Source: VRUE01 sp963748075 (lineage in GTDB: Bacteria; Actinomycetota; Thermoleophilia; Solirubrobacterales; 70-9). From it: a DNA stretch of 64,000 nt. A program made the translations under genes and the position numbers. Below are positions 1 to 9,898 of this stretch, piece after piece; position 1 is the first letter of the stretch; each line of letters starts with the position of its first letter. The notes under the pieces were generated by a model. The model did not search any database, was not told the DNA's origin, and saw only the letters and a program-made list of their open reading frames with translations. The DNA lies in assembly GCA_963748075.1 (NCBI GenBank), contig CAVVHQ010000049.1:62001-126000 (forward strand), given 5' to 3'.

Positions 1-170
1 AAGCCGTCCGCCATCCCGACCACGACCGCCTCCTGGAGGCCGAGCACGAAGCGGAAATCGCCCGGGAAGTCGGCCAGCATCGGCAGCTCGGTCGAGCCGG
101 GGTTGCCGAAGATCGTGGTCATCCCGCGAGCCCGGAAGAGGTCGAAGCTGGCGTCGCGAACGGTCGGCAT
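1..170 (-). CDS. Benzoylformate decarboxylase-like ThDP enzyme, N-terminal fragment
   Basis: Only the first 56 codons are inside the window; the gene runs off the left edge. The product starts MPTVRDASFDLFRARGMTTI and continues with FGNPGSTELPML and FVLGLQEAVVVGMADG. These match the N-terminal pyrimidine-binding domain of thiamine-diphosphate enzymes, including the conserved ThDP-activating glutamate in LQEA. The GNPGSTE/LQEAVVVGMADG combination is closest to benzoylformate decarboxylases (mandelate pathway), although related acetolactate-synthase-like enzymes cannot be excluded from so short a piece. The ATG at 168-170 starts directly before the conserved domain. Confidence 0.75.
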   Translation of the reverse strand, partial: MPTVRDASFDLFRARGMTTIFGNPGSTELPMLADFPGDFRFVLGLQEAVVVGMADG

Positions 171-234
171 CGGGAATGCAACCTTATCCTTGCGCGGCTC
201 AAGGCGGTCCCCGGTCGCGGTCGATAACGGAGGC

Positions 235-858
235 ATGCGACGCCTGGCGACCTTCCTAGCGGCAGCCGCGCTGCTGGCCTCCCTCCCGGCGGCGGCGCAG
301 GGCGCGGCGGCGCCGACCCGGATCGTCCACGCGAGCGGGCGGATCGTGCCGATCCCCGCCGCGATCCCACACGAAGCAGGCGACATGGTCGACCGCCGCA
401 TCGTGCCCGACCTGCGCTGGATCGCCGCCCGCTTCCCGATCTACGTCACCGACGGCTACTCGGGACCGTTGCCGGACGGCGCCCGGGTCGGCTGCCACGG
501 CTGTCACGTGAGGCGCTCGGACCACTACAACGGCCTCGCGGTCGACATCGTGCCGCTGCGCTGGAGCGACCGGTGCGACCGCAACTGGCGCGGAATCACC
601 CGCCTCGCCCGCTGGGCCGAGCCGCGCCAGAACCGCCCCCGGCCGCCCTTCCGCTGGGTCGGCTACGACGGCGATGCCGGTCACGGCTGCGGCAACCACC
701 TGCACCTCTCCTGGGAACACGCCGCCGCCCCGCAGTTCCAGCTCGCCGAATGGGTCGAGGTCTTCCCGGTGCGCGGCCCGGTCGGGACTGCGCAACCGCC
801 GCAGCACCCGGGCGGGCCGCGGGGGGCGCGCAGCCGAGCACGCCGCCTGCCGGAGTGA
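235..858 (+). CDS. Secreted M15-like peptidase, C-terminus probably frameshifted
   Basis: The start is the ATG at 235, followed by a clear signal peptide (MRRLATFLAAAALLASLPAA, then AQG). The mature protein has DGYSG, SDHYNGLAVDI and GNHLHLSW. These give the histidine/aspartate metal-site pattern (H..GLAVD, HLHLSW) of the D-Ala-D-Ala carboxypeptidase / hedgehog-fold M15-like group, so a peptidoglycan peptidase outside the membrane is likely. After a G6 run at 821-826 this frame ends in Arg-rich sequence (stop at 858). The -1 frame instead encodes a Pro-rich tail with two PPAGPQGG repeats ending at 971. The intact tail was probably in that frame, with one base missing in the G run. Confidence 0.65.
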   Translation: MRRLATFLAAAALLASLPAAAQGAAAPTRIVHASGRIVPIPAAIPHEAGDMVDRRIVPDLRWIAARFPIYVTDGYSGPLPDGARVGCHGCHVRRSDHYNGLAVDIVPLRWSDRCDRNWRGITRLARWAEPRQNRPRPPFRWVGYDGDAGHGCGNHLHLSWEHAAAPQFQLAEWVEVFPVRGPVGTAQPPQHPGGPRGARSRARRLPE

Positions 859-1000
859 CCCCGCCGGCAGGCCCGCAGGGCGGCAGCGAGCCCGGTCCGG
901 CGCCGCCGGCGGGCCCGCAGGGCGGCATCTCGAGCGCCCGGTCCGGCGGCGTCTCCCCACGCGGCGACTGAGCCACCCGCGGAGCCACATGCCAAACGAT

Positions 1001-1036
1001 GAAGGATTCTGGGTACTCCAGACCCCCAAATCCTTC
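1001..1036. repeat. Hairpin between peptidase and lipoprotein genes
   Basis: GAAGGATT, a bulged C, then TGGG (1001-1013) can pair with CCCA AATCCTTC (1025-1036) around an 11-nt loop. No U-tract follows, so it is a weak intrinsic terminator for the upstream gene. It ends 26 nt before the next start codon, the same arrangement as many other hairpins in this window. Confidence 0.5.
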
Positions 1037-1062
1037 AACAAGCCTGGGCAGGTCTCCATAGG

Positions 1063-1542
1063 ATGCGGCGGATGCGCCGCGTCCTTGCACTTACCGTCCT
1101 TGCGGGCGGCCTGATTGCCGCCGGCTGCGGCTCGCCGAGCGACACGACCCCGGTCGCCTGCCTGAGCGGCGCCAACTCCTACCTGCGCGCCCTCGAAGAT
1201 GCGCCCGGGCCAGTCGAGCTGGCCGGTGAGACGCCGATCTCCGACTGCGTGGCCGAAAACCAGAAGGGCGGCGATCTGGCGACGGTCGGCGAGGCGATGG
1301 TGACGGCGGCGACCAGGCTCAACGCCGAAGCCCGCGCCAGGCCGGGCGGCGCCGCCAACCTGCGGCTCGGCTACCTGCTGGGGGCGGCCGAGCGCGGCGC
1401 CGAGGGCAGCGAAGGCATCCACACGGAGCTGATCCGCCGGCTCGTCGCGGCGGCCCGCTACAGCCCCGACAACCGGCCGTTGCCGGCGGCGTTCTATCGG
1501 GCATATCGGTCCGGATACGCTGCCGGTCAGAAGAACGGCTGA
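1063..1542 (+). CDS. Putative lipoprotein of unknown function
   Basis: The 159-residue product opens with a basic n-region, a hydrophobic stretch and the lipobox LIAAGC (cysteine at about residue 22), so it should be exported and lipidated. The rest is Ala/Glu-rich, with two further cysteines (VACLSG, SDCVAE) and a tail ending in YRSGYAAGQKNG. I recognise no family. ATG 1063 and ATG 1072 are both possible starts; either leaves a usable signal peptide. It precedes fumC by 53 bp on the same strand. Confidence 0.6.
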   Translation: MRRMRRVLALTVLAGGLIAAGCGSPSDTTPVACLSGANSYLRALEDAPGPVELAGETPISDCVAENQKGGDLATVGEAMVTAATRLNAEARARPGGAANLRLGYLLGAAERGAEGSEGIHTELIRRLVAAARYSPDNRPLPAAFYRAYRSGYAAGQKNG

Positions 1543-1595
1543 ACTACGAGTGGCCCAGCTGCCCCGGTTTGCAGCGGCCCCGATCGAGGAGACAA

Positions 1596-2909
<1,314 letters not shown>

Positions 2910-2939
2910 GGCGCCCCAACCCTCGGCGCGCCCACATGC

Positions 2940-2982
2940 GCGTTCGCAGTTTTCACCCTCAACGGGAAGAAACTGCGAACGC
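2940..2982. terminator. Bidirectional hairpin between convergent fumC and aldehyde dehydrogenase
   Basis: Arms 2940-2952 and 2970-2982 are perfectly complementary over 13 bp (GCGTTCGCAGTTT). The loop contains CCCTCAACGGG, which can form a further short CCC/GGG stem. The position between two converging stop codons (2909 and 2993) suits a shared terminator. The CCCTCAA..GGG loop resembles the loops of the ccmA and birA leader hairpins. Confidence 0.6.
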
Positions 2983-2992
2983 CGGGAATGAG

Positions 2993-4438
2993 TCAGCCCT
3001 GCAGGGTGATGAAGCGCTCCTCGGTGAGCTCTTGGACAGCGTAGGCGGGGCCCTCGCGGGTGTTGCCGGAGTCCTTGATGCCGCCGTAGGGCTGCTGGTC
3101 GGCGCGGAAGGTGGGCACCTCGTTGACCAGGACGCCGCCGAACTCGAGGGTGCGGGCGGCCTCCAGGCCGCGGCCCATGTCGCGGGTGAACACCCCGGCC
3201 TGGAGGCCGAACCTGGAGTCGTTGGCGATCCGCAGCGCCTCGCCGAACTCGCTGTAGCGGTCGATCGTCGCCACCGGCCCGAAGACCTCCTCGCACCAGA
3301 CCTTGGCCTCGTGCGGCGGCGAGGCGAGCAGGGTCGGGGCGAGGCAGCGGCCCGCGTCGACCAGCTCGCCGCCGCTCAGCAGCTCGGCGCCGCCGGCGAC
3401 CGCCTCGTCGACCCAGTCCTTGACCCGGTCGCGGTCGCCCGGGGAGATCAGCGGGCCGACGTCGGTCTCCGGGTCGAGCGGGTCGCCGACCCGCAGCGCC
3501 TCGGCGCCCGCGACGAGGCGCTCGACGAAGGCGTCGGCGACCTCCTCGTGGACGAGCACCCGCTGGATCGAGATGCAGCTCTGGCCCGCGTGGGAGAAGG
3601 CGTGCAGCGCCGCCTTGTCGGCCGCCGTCTCCCAGTCGCCGTCGGCGTGGACGATCAGCGGCGCGTTGGAGCCCAGCTCGAGGTTGACCTTCTTGTGGGG
3701 CACGCGGCTGCGGATCCCCCAGCCGACCGCGGCGGAGCCGGTGAAGCTGAGAGCGGCAGTCAGCTCGTGCTCGACGATCGCGTTGCCGACCTCCGAGCCG
3801 GGGCCTGGGACGACGCTGAGCCAGCCGGCCGGCAGGCCCGCCTCGACCAGGATCGCGGCCAGCTTCAGGGCCGAGATCGGCGTCTGCCCGGCCGGCTTGA
3901 GGACGACCGCGTTGCCGGCGGCGATCGCCGGACCGAGCTTGTGGGCGACCAGGTTGAGCGGGAAGTTGAAGGGGCTGATCGCTCCGACCACGCCGTAGGG
4001 GACGCGCACCGTCACGCCGAGCTTGCCGGCGCCCGCCGCGGAGGCGTCCATCGGCACGGTGCCGCCGCTCAGCTTGCGCGCCTCGACGGCGGAGAAGGTG
4101 AGCGTGTCGACGCAGCGTCCCGCCTCCGCCTGGGCCGTCTTCAGCGGCTTGCCGGCCTCGGCGGCGATCGTCAGCGCCAGGTCGTCGAGCCGCTCGCCGG
4201 CCAGCTCGGCGGCGCGGTCGAGGACGGCGGCGCGCTCGTGCTGGGCGAAGTCGCCCGACTCGAAGGCGGCACGGGCGGCGATCGCCGCCCGGTCGACCAG
4301 CGCCGCGTCGCCCCGCGCGACCCTGCCGACCGCGCTGCCGTCGTAGGGGCTGGCGACCTCGTCCCACTCGCCGGTCGCCAGCCAGTCTCCGGCGACGAGC
4401 AGCTTGTGGTCGATCGCTCTCACGGCCTGCGTCGCCAT
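2993..4438 (-). CDS. NAD(P)-dependent aldehyde dehydrogenase
   Basis: This 481-residue protein has the ALDH layout: cofactor region PFNFPLNLVAHKLGPAIAAG with VVLKPA; FTGSAAVGWGI; general-base glutamate in LELGSNAP; and catalytic cysteine in HAGQSCISIQRVLV. The GQSCISIQR form points to the clade with non-phosphorylating glyceraldehyde-3-phosphate, lactaldehyde and phosphonoacetaldehyde dehydrogenases; the substrate cannot be fixed from sequence alone. The start is placed at ATG 4438 (MATQAVRAID) because the 26 upstream residues are not family-like and would overlap the divergent promoter. Confidence 0.85.
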   Translation of the reverse strand: MATQAVRAIDHKLLVAGDWLATGEWDEVASPYDGSAVGRVARGDAALVDRAAIAARAAFESGDFAQHERAAVLDRAAELAGERLDDLALTIAAEAGKPLKTAQAEAGRCVDTLTFSAVEARKLSGGTVPMDASAAGAGKLGVTVRVPYGVVGAISPFNFPLNLVAHKLGPAIAAGNAVVLKPAGQTPISALKLAAILVEAGLPAGWLSVVPGPGSEVGNAIVEHELTAALSFTGSAAVGWGIRSRVPHKKVNLELGSNAPLIVHADGDWETAADKAALHAFSHAGQSCISIQRVLVHEEVADAFVERLVAGAEALRVGDPLDPETDVGPLISPGDRDRVKDWVDEAVAGGAELLSGGELVDAGRCLAPTLLASPPHEAKVWCEEVFGPVATIDRYSEFGEALRIANDSRFGLQAGVFTRDMGRGLEAARTLEFGGVLVNEVPTFRADQQPYGGIKDSGNTREGPAYAVQELTEERFITLQG

Positions 4439-4527
4439 CCGGACAAGGGTAGTGGAGGCCAAGACTCCCCTTTCCCGAATCTGTTGACCGAGAGATGCCC
4501 GACGGGACAGCGACATCCAACAGCCTG

Positions 4528-4564
4528 TGGCGAGTTGTTGTCGGTATGCGACAACAACTCGCCA
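4528..4564. promoter_or_regulatory. Perfect 16-bp hairpin with a start codon in its loop
   Basis: TGGCGAGTTGTTGTCG (4528-4543) is perfectly complementary to 4549-4564, with loop GTATG (4544-4548). The loop ATG at 4546-4548 is the start codon of the SpoIID-like gene, and the right arm encodes its residues 2-6 (RQQLA). In mRNA this would sequester the start region, so translational control is a reasonable inference. Confidence 0.7.
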
Positions 4565-5757
4565 CGCTCGCCCTGGTCGCGGCCTTCGCGCCGCTGCTGC
4601 TCGCCCCGACCGCCCGGGCCGGCGTCCGCTGGGTGGTGCTCGGCCACGGCTTCGGCCACGGGGTGGGGATGAGCCAGTACGGCGCCTACGGCTATGCCCG
4701 GCACGGCAAGGGCTACCGCTTCATCCTTCGCCACTACTACCCGGGGACGACGATCGGCAGGCTGGCCGGGCCGCGGACCGTCCGCGTCCTGCTCGACGTC
4801 TCCAGCGGCGAGGTCGGCTTCGGCGGCGCGGCCAGCGCCTGCGGCCGCAGCCTCGACCCGAAGCGCCGCTACGCGGCGCGGCGGCTGGGACGCAGCGTGC
4901 AGCTCCGCGCCGCCGGGGGCCGGGCGCTGGCCAACTGCGGCCGCAGGCTGCGCGCCACCGGGCACGGCTCGGTGAGGATCGGCGGGGTCGCCTACCGCGG
5001 CGCGCTCGAGGTCGTGCCGACCGGCAGCGAGCACGGCTCGCTCAACGCCGTAAACGCGGTGCCGGTCGACCAGTACGTGAAGGGGGTGATCGCGAACGAG
5101 TCGCCCCCCTCCTGGCCGCAGGCGGAGCTGCGCGCGCAAGCGGTCGCGGCCCGCTCCTTCGGGCTGGCCGCCAGAGTCGACGGCAACGGCTTCGACCTCT
5201 ACGCCGATACCCGCAGCCAGGTGTACGAGGGGATCGGCAGCGAGACCGCCGCCACCAACCAGGCGGCCACGGCGACCAGGGGCCAGGTCGTGACGTACGG
5301 CGGCGAGGTCGCCGAGACCTTCTTCTCCGCCTGCTCGGGAGGCCACACCGAGAGCGTCCAGAACGTCTTCTTCGGCCCGCCGATCCCGTACCTGACCGGA
5401 GTCCCCGACCCCTACGACGGCGCCTGCCCGTTGCACAGCTGGACGCTCCGCTTCTCCGGGCGGGAGATCAGCGCCAGGCTCGGCGCCTACCTCGACGGCG
5501 GGCTGAAGCGAGTCGTCGTCACGAAGCGCGGCGTCTCGCCGCGGATCGTCCGGGCGAAGCTGGTCGGGACGCGCGGCACGACCAAGGTTCGCGGCGACCG
5601 GCTGCAATCGGCGCTCGGCGCCTACAGCAGCTGGATGAGCTTCCGCAAGATCGTCGGCGGCAAGGTCGTCGGCGGTGAAGAAGGCGGAGAAGGCCAGGGC
5701 GCTCCGCCGAGCGGCGGCTCGCCGGGCGGCCCGGCCGGCGGTGCTGCGGCCGGCTGA
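4546..5757 (+). CDS. SpoIID/LytB-domain secreted protein
   Basis: The 403-residue protein begins with a signal peptide (MRQQLATLALVAAFAPLLLA, cleaved near ARA-GV). It carries the SpoIID/LytB domain: HGFGHGVGMSQYGAYGYA near the N-terminus, VPVDQYVKGVIANE, LRAQAVAARSF and FFSACSGGHTE. SpoIID of Bacillus is a lytic transglycosylase acting on denuded glycan; in non-sporulating actinobacteria such proteins probably remodel the cell wall. ATG 4546 is preferred over ATG 4495 because the signal peptide starts there. The Gly-rich tail after about residue 380 is low complexity. Confidence 0.8.
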   Translation: MRQQLATLALVAAFAPLLLAPTARAGVRWVVLGHGFGHGVGMSQYGAYGYARHGKGYRFILRHYYPGTTIGRLAGPRTVRVLLDVSSGEVGFGGAASACGRSLDPKRRYAARRLGRSVQLRAAGGRALANCGRRLRATGHGSVRIGGVAYRGALEVVPTGSEHGSLNAVNAVPVDQYVKGVIANESPPSWPQAELRAQAVAARSFGLAARVDGNGFDLYADTRSQVYEGIGSETAATNQAATATRGQVVTYGGEVAETFFSACSGGHTESVQNVFFGPPIPYLTGVPDPYDGACPLHSWTLRFSGREISARLGAYLDGGLKRVVVTKRGVSPRIVRAKLVGTRGTTKVRGDRLQSALGAYSSWMSFRKIVGGKVVGGEEGGEGQGAPPSGGSPGGPAGGAAAG

Positions 5758-5781
5758 GCCGCCCGGGGCGGAGCCTCCCTC

Positions 5782-6593
5782 TCAGCTCCTGGAACCGTGC
5801 CTCTTGTTGCCTCTACGGTGTTTCCGCTTCTTCTGCTTCAGCCGCACGGTGCGGCTGGCGACACCGCTGCCGCGCAGCTTGACCTTGCGGCCGCGCCTGC
5901 CGGCTCTCCGCACCAGCACCCTGCCCCTGCGCGTCAGCCGCACGCGGAGCGTCCTGCGTCCGCGAGCCGGGATCGAGAAGCCGGCCCTGCCGATCACGAC
6001 GTTGCGCACCCGCCGCTTGGAGCGCTTCGCCCCCTTGCCCTTGCGAACCTTGACCCGGGCGACGAGCCGCAGCGAACCCTGGCAGGCGCCGGCGCCGCGG
6101 CAGGTCAGCTTGAGGAACGCCCTGCCGCGCTTGACCAGCGCGATCTTCTCGGCGAAGGCGATGCCGCGGATGAGCGGGGGCGGCGTGACCTCGGTGTAGG
6201 AGATCGAGTTCGAGCACGGACGAGGTGTTGCCGGCGTCGTCGGTGGCGGTGGCGCTGAGCTGGGTGGTGGTGTTGTCGGCGACACTGACCGTGAGGCCTG
6301 GCGAGCCGAAGCTGGCGGCGCTACCTTCGGCCGCGACCGGGCCCGAGCAGTCGGCTCGACTTGTAGACGCGGACCGTCGAGTGGCTCTCGGCGCTGCCTT
6401 TCACCTTGGGGTTGTTGTCGTTAGCCGGGCTCGGCCGGGTCGGTGCCGGTGATCGTCGGCGCCGGCGGTCGCCCCGCTGGCCTCGCATTTGTAGACGCTG
6501 AGGTCGTCGATGAACCAGCCGTAATCGTCGAATGAGCTGTCGGTGCCGATGCGGAAGCGGAACCGGACGTTCTGGCTCGCGAGGCTCGAGAGG
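5782..6593 (-). pseudogene. Shattered C-terminal region of the M4 metalloprotease
   Basis: Reading leftward from 6593, recognisable protein continues but hops frames at least four times. First comes VDLSSLASQNVRFRFRIG..WFIDDLSVYKCE (just past the upstream stop), then PTITGTDPAEPG, NDNNPKVKGSAES, and SVADNTTQLSATATDDAGNT. The last part is an intact stretch in the 5782-6285 frame (ITYTEV-like start, GIAFAEKIALVKRGRAFLKL, then an Arg/Lys-rich end). Together these look like a jelly-roll/Ig-type C-terminal region of the preceding protease. Sequencing error or genuine decay would both explain it. Confidence 0.7.
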
Positions 6594-8753
6594 TCAACCC
6601 GTGGAGGAGATGTAGCCGTTGCTCTCCGCAGTGAATGCCGCCTGTCCGCCGATCGGGTTGCCGAACGAGCTGCTTACGGTCCCGTTGTAGCCGTTGTCGG
6701 TGAACAGCGGACCGGCGTCAACCCAGCTCGCGCCGCCGTTGGTGCTGTACTGGAGCTGGCCGCCGTCGTAGCGGGTTCCGTTCCCGGGAGCGTCCTCAAA
6801 CGCGTAGGAGTGGTTGAAGCGCAAGTAGGCGGTACCCGCAGGGATCGCCAAGTCCGCCGTCCTGGCCATCACGTAGTTTGCCGTCGCGCCCTTGTTGTAG
6901 CCCCAGAAATTGGTTTCCCCGCTGGTCGCGTAAGTTGCGTCGAAGCCGTAGGGGTTCGAGTTCTGCGGGTAGTACCACTCATCGGCGCCGGACACTGCGC
7001 TGTGCGACCAGTTGCCGCTGGCGGGGTTCTCGAGGTCGTCGGAGAAGAGGTTGACCCGGCTCTCGCCGGCGCCGCAGACCGGCGCCTCGGGCGCGGGGCC
7101 GTTGACCGGCTGTTGGTTCATCTCGGTCGCGTCGACGGCGTCGGTGACCTCTTGGCAATCGGCAGCAGTGATGCCCTCGGCTCCGCCGATCGCGTCCGTG
7201 CAGGCCTGCTGGAGCGCGTTGTAGAGATCCGCGTAGTCGCTGCCGGAGGTCAGCAAGCCGTTCTCGACGTCGTGGTAGATGCGGGCTGCTTTGTCGATCC
7301 CGATCCCGGTGACGGTCTTGCCATTGAAGGTATCGCCGTCGGCGAGCAAATAAGCAGCCTTGTTGTTGACGCCGCTGTTGGTATGCACGCCGCCGTTGTC
7401 TCCGAAGGGATAGTTGTCGGGGTCGGCCGCGTACAGCGCGCTGGTCATCTTGTCGGGGTCGCCGAACGAAGGCGGGTTCTGCATGTCGCGGATCGCCCCG
7501 ATCCCCGGGATGTCCTCACCGAGTTCCCAGCGCACGCCGGCCGTGTCGTTACCGGCCCCGTTGGTGAGGTCGATGTACTCACCGAACACGTCGGACATCG
7601 ACTCGTTGATCGCACCCGACTGGTACCAGTAGAAGAGATGCGACGTGAACTCGGTGAAGCCGTGGCTCAACTCGTGGCCCACCACGTCGTCGGCGGCGGC
7701 GAAGCCGGTCCCGTAGACCATCTGCGAGCCGTCCCAGAAGGCGTTTTCGTAAGGGCAAGGTTCGCCGATCGGACAGAAGCGGACCGTCGAGACCAGCGGC
7801 AGACCGGCGCCGTCGAGGCTGTCGCGCCCGAAGCGGCTCGAGTAGAAGTCATAGGTGTCGCCAGCGTAGTCGTAGGCCGCGTCGATGTCGGCGTTCCCGG
7901 TCGCTGCATCCCCCTCTTCCCGGTCGTACGGCGAAATGCAGGGATAGTCGCTCGCGCTGTTGGCTGCGTCGCAGACTCGCCGGTCCTTGACTTCCTCGGT
8001 CAAGTCGATGGTCTCGGCGACGACGCCGATCTTGGCGTCGACGAGTACGAGCAGGCGCAAGGCGGGATCAGCGGTTGAGGAGACTTCGGTCTGCCAGACG
8101 AGCGTCGGGACATCGAGTCCCGGCCCGCCGAGCAGTCGCGAGTCGTAAATCGCGAGTTGCGGGTCAGTCGCCTGCAGCTCGGACGCTGCCTCCGGGCGAC
8201 TCTTGGCGACCGAGGCGACCGCGGTTTGCCGCGCCTCGGCCGACGCAATTTTCGCCGAGGTGCCGACCTTGTCGGGCTCCACCTCGCCGAGCGCGGAGAG
8301 GACGTTGCCGGCCGAATCGACGTCGACAGCCAGTTCTCCGGCAAGTACGGGAACGCCGCTGATCGTCTGTTGGAGGCGGACGGCCGTGTAGCCGTTCGGG
8401 TTGTCGGCGGTGCCGGCGAGACGCAGGGTGCTCGAGCCCGCCTTCAGGCCGAACTCGGGGCCATACGAGTCGAGAAAGGCGCGCGCAGCCGCGGCAGGAG
8501 ACGCGTTCGCGTCGAGGCCGGGGCGGCGAGCGATCGGCTGACCGGGGGCGGTTCCGATGAAGCGCACCTCACCCGTCTCGCGGTGAAGGGCGACGTCCAC
8601 ACCGGGACCGAGCTCGCGTTCGAGTCGCGCGGCACGGTCGCTCCCGAACGCACCAAGCCCAGCGGCGCTCTCACCGCTGGCGATCGCCGCCAGCGCGCCA
8701 GCTGCCACCATCACGCAAAACACCAACCCGCTCAGAAGAACACGGTTTCGCAT
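6594..8753 (-). CDS. Secreted thermolysin-like (M4) zinc metalloprotease
   Basis: The 719-residue protein has a signal peptide (hydrophobic residues 5-25), a FTP-like propeptide (about 50-230) and an M4 catalytic domain. Zinc-binding HELSHGFTEF lies near residue 360, followed by GAINESMSDVFGEY carrying the third ligand, and VHTNSGVNNKAAYLL further on. The C-terminal part (after about 560) is a beta-rich MAM-like region with FWGYNKG and YDGGQLQYSTNGGASWV. The ribosome site GGGAGG lies about 7 nt before ATG 8753. The frame closes early at 6594, where homologous sequence continues in another frame. Confidence 0.85.
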   Translation of the reverse strand: MRNRVLLSGLVFCVMVAAGALAAIASGESAAGLGAFGSDRAARLERELGPGVDVALHRETGEVRFIGTAPGQPIARRPGLDANASPAAAARAFLDSYGPEFGLKAGSSTLRLAGTADNPNGYTAVRLQQTISGVPVLAGELAVDVDSAGNVLSALGEVEPDKVGTSAKIASAEARQTAVASVAKSRPEAASELQATDPQLAIYDSRLLGGPGLDVPTLVWQTEVSSTADPALRLLVLVDAKIGVVAETIDLTEEVKDRRVCDAANSASDYPCISPYDREEGDAATGNADIDAAYDYAGDTYDFYSSRFGRDSLDGAGLPLVSTVRFCPIGEPCPYENAFWDGSQMVYGTGFAAADDVVGHELSHGFTEFTSHLFYWYQSGAINESMSDVFGEYIDLTNGAGNDTAGVRWELGEDIPGIGAIRDMQNPPSFGDPDKMTSALYAADPDNYPFGDNGGVHTNSGVNNKAAYLLADGDTFNGKTVTGIGIDKAARIYHDVENGLLTSGSDYADLYNALQQACTDAIGGAEGITAADCQEVTDAVDATEMNQQPVNGPAPEAPVCGAGESRVNLFSDDLENPASGNWSHSAVSGADEWYYPQNSNPYGFDATYATSGETNFWGYNKGATANYVMARTADLAIPAGTAYLRFNHSYAFEDAPGNGTRYDGGQLQYSTNGGASWVDAGPLFTDNGYNGTVSSSFGNPIGGQAAFTAESNGYISSTG

Positions 8754-8811
8754 TACTTACCTCCCACCGCCGGTAAGGAGCCCCAACTCGCGTAACGACA
8801 AAGGTCAGCCT

Positions 8812-9894
8812 TTATCTTAACTGGGTACGTAGTAATCCTAGACAGGCACGTTGAGTTCGGTCAACCCAACTTCTTCGTGAAGAGGACCTCAGGCCTTTCA
8901 TGTAACCGCCATCGGGATAGGGCTGGATCGGGATTCCGTGGTCGGTCTCTCGCATTCCCAGCTCGTAGGCGGCGCCCCCGGACAGCTCAAGCCTGCGGGG
9001 AGGAAGCGCGGGGCGTTCGACGGTCAGCTCGAGGTCGGCAACCGAGCAGTTGACCGTGTTGTGCTCCGGCCCCTTCGGGTCGGCGTAGACCCAGCCGACG
9101 AAGTCCTTCTTCGGAGCCGAGACCCTGCCGCGGACGACCACGTCCTTGCCCGGCAGGACGAAGGAGCACGCCCCCGGCGACTCCTCGACCGAGGCGGAGC
9201 GGACCCGGCCGAGGCCGCCGAGCCGGTGGGACTCGCCGTCGAGCGCCAGCATCCCGGAGGGAATCCAGGGGGTGGTCCAGGGGCCGAGCGCGATCCGCGC
9301 GGCGCCGGCGTCGAAGTAGGCGCCGGGCGCGCCCTCGAAGCCGCTGCCCTCCAGCCAGACCCAGCGCTCGGCGTGCTCGCTGCCCCAGTTGTGGCCGATC
9401 ATCCCCGGCCAGCCGGCGACCTCGATCTCCTCGCCGTCGAGCGCCAGCCGGCCGTCGAAGCGCGCCTCGGGAACGGGGGCGACGAACTTGGTGCGGGGCA
9501 GCGGCGCCTCGTACAGCCAGTCCGCCGGCAGGTACTGGCAGGGAGCGGCGTCGCCGGCGAAGTCCAGCTGCCACTCGGCCGCGAGCGCGTCGGTGTCGAC
9601 CGAGCCGCTCGCCCGGCCCGGCCCGATCTCCGCCCCGTCGACCCTGATCCACGAGCCGACGGGCGCCGCCAGCTCTCCCGCCGGCACGGTCACCTTGGTC
9701 GCCCGCGGACCCTCCGCCTCGCGGTCGAACAGCGTGAACCAGATCGAGGCGTTGGGCTCCGCCCCGGGCCGCTTGTGGACCGTGTGCCGGATCCAGATTC
9801 CCCGACCGCCGCCGGGCCGGCAGGCCTTTACGTAGAAGCTCTCGTAGTGGCCCGCCTTGGCGGCGACCCGCGGGAAGCGCGCTCCCTGGTCCAT
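8812..9894 (-). CDS. Lipocalin-like AttH/CrtC-type protein of unknown substrate
   Basis: The 360-residue product contains paired Trp-rich beta-barrel motifs: GIWIRHTVHKRPG near the N-terminus and GMIGHNWGSEHAERWVWLEG mid-protein. The HNWG..W.W pattern resembles lipocalin-like hydratases/cyclases (AttH, CrtC, tocopherol cyclase). No signal peptide is evident. Its ATG lies 5 bp after the ychF stop, so the two are probably co-transcribed. The last 25 residues (after YMKGLRSSS) are basic and less convincing; the native stop may lie earlier. The function is a fold-level inference only. Confidence 0.6.
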   Translation of the reverse strand: MDQGARFPRVAAKAGHYESFYVKACRPGGGRGIWIRHTVHKRPGAEPNASIWFTLFDREAEGPRATKVTVPAGELAAPVGSWIRVDGAEIGPGRASGSVDTDALAAEWQLDFAGDAAPCQYLPADWLYEAPLPRTKFVAPVPEARFDGRLALDGEEIEVAGWPGMIGHNWGSEHAERWVWLEGSGFEGAPGAYFDAGAARIALGPWTTPWIPSGMLALDGESHRLGGLGRVRSASVEESPGACSFVLPGKDVVVRGRVSAPKKDFVGWVYADPKGPEHNTVNCSVADLELTVERPALPPRRLELSGGAAYELGMRETDHGIPIQPYPDGGYMKGLRSSSRRSWVDRTQRACLGLLRTQLR

Positions 9895-9898
9895 GGCG

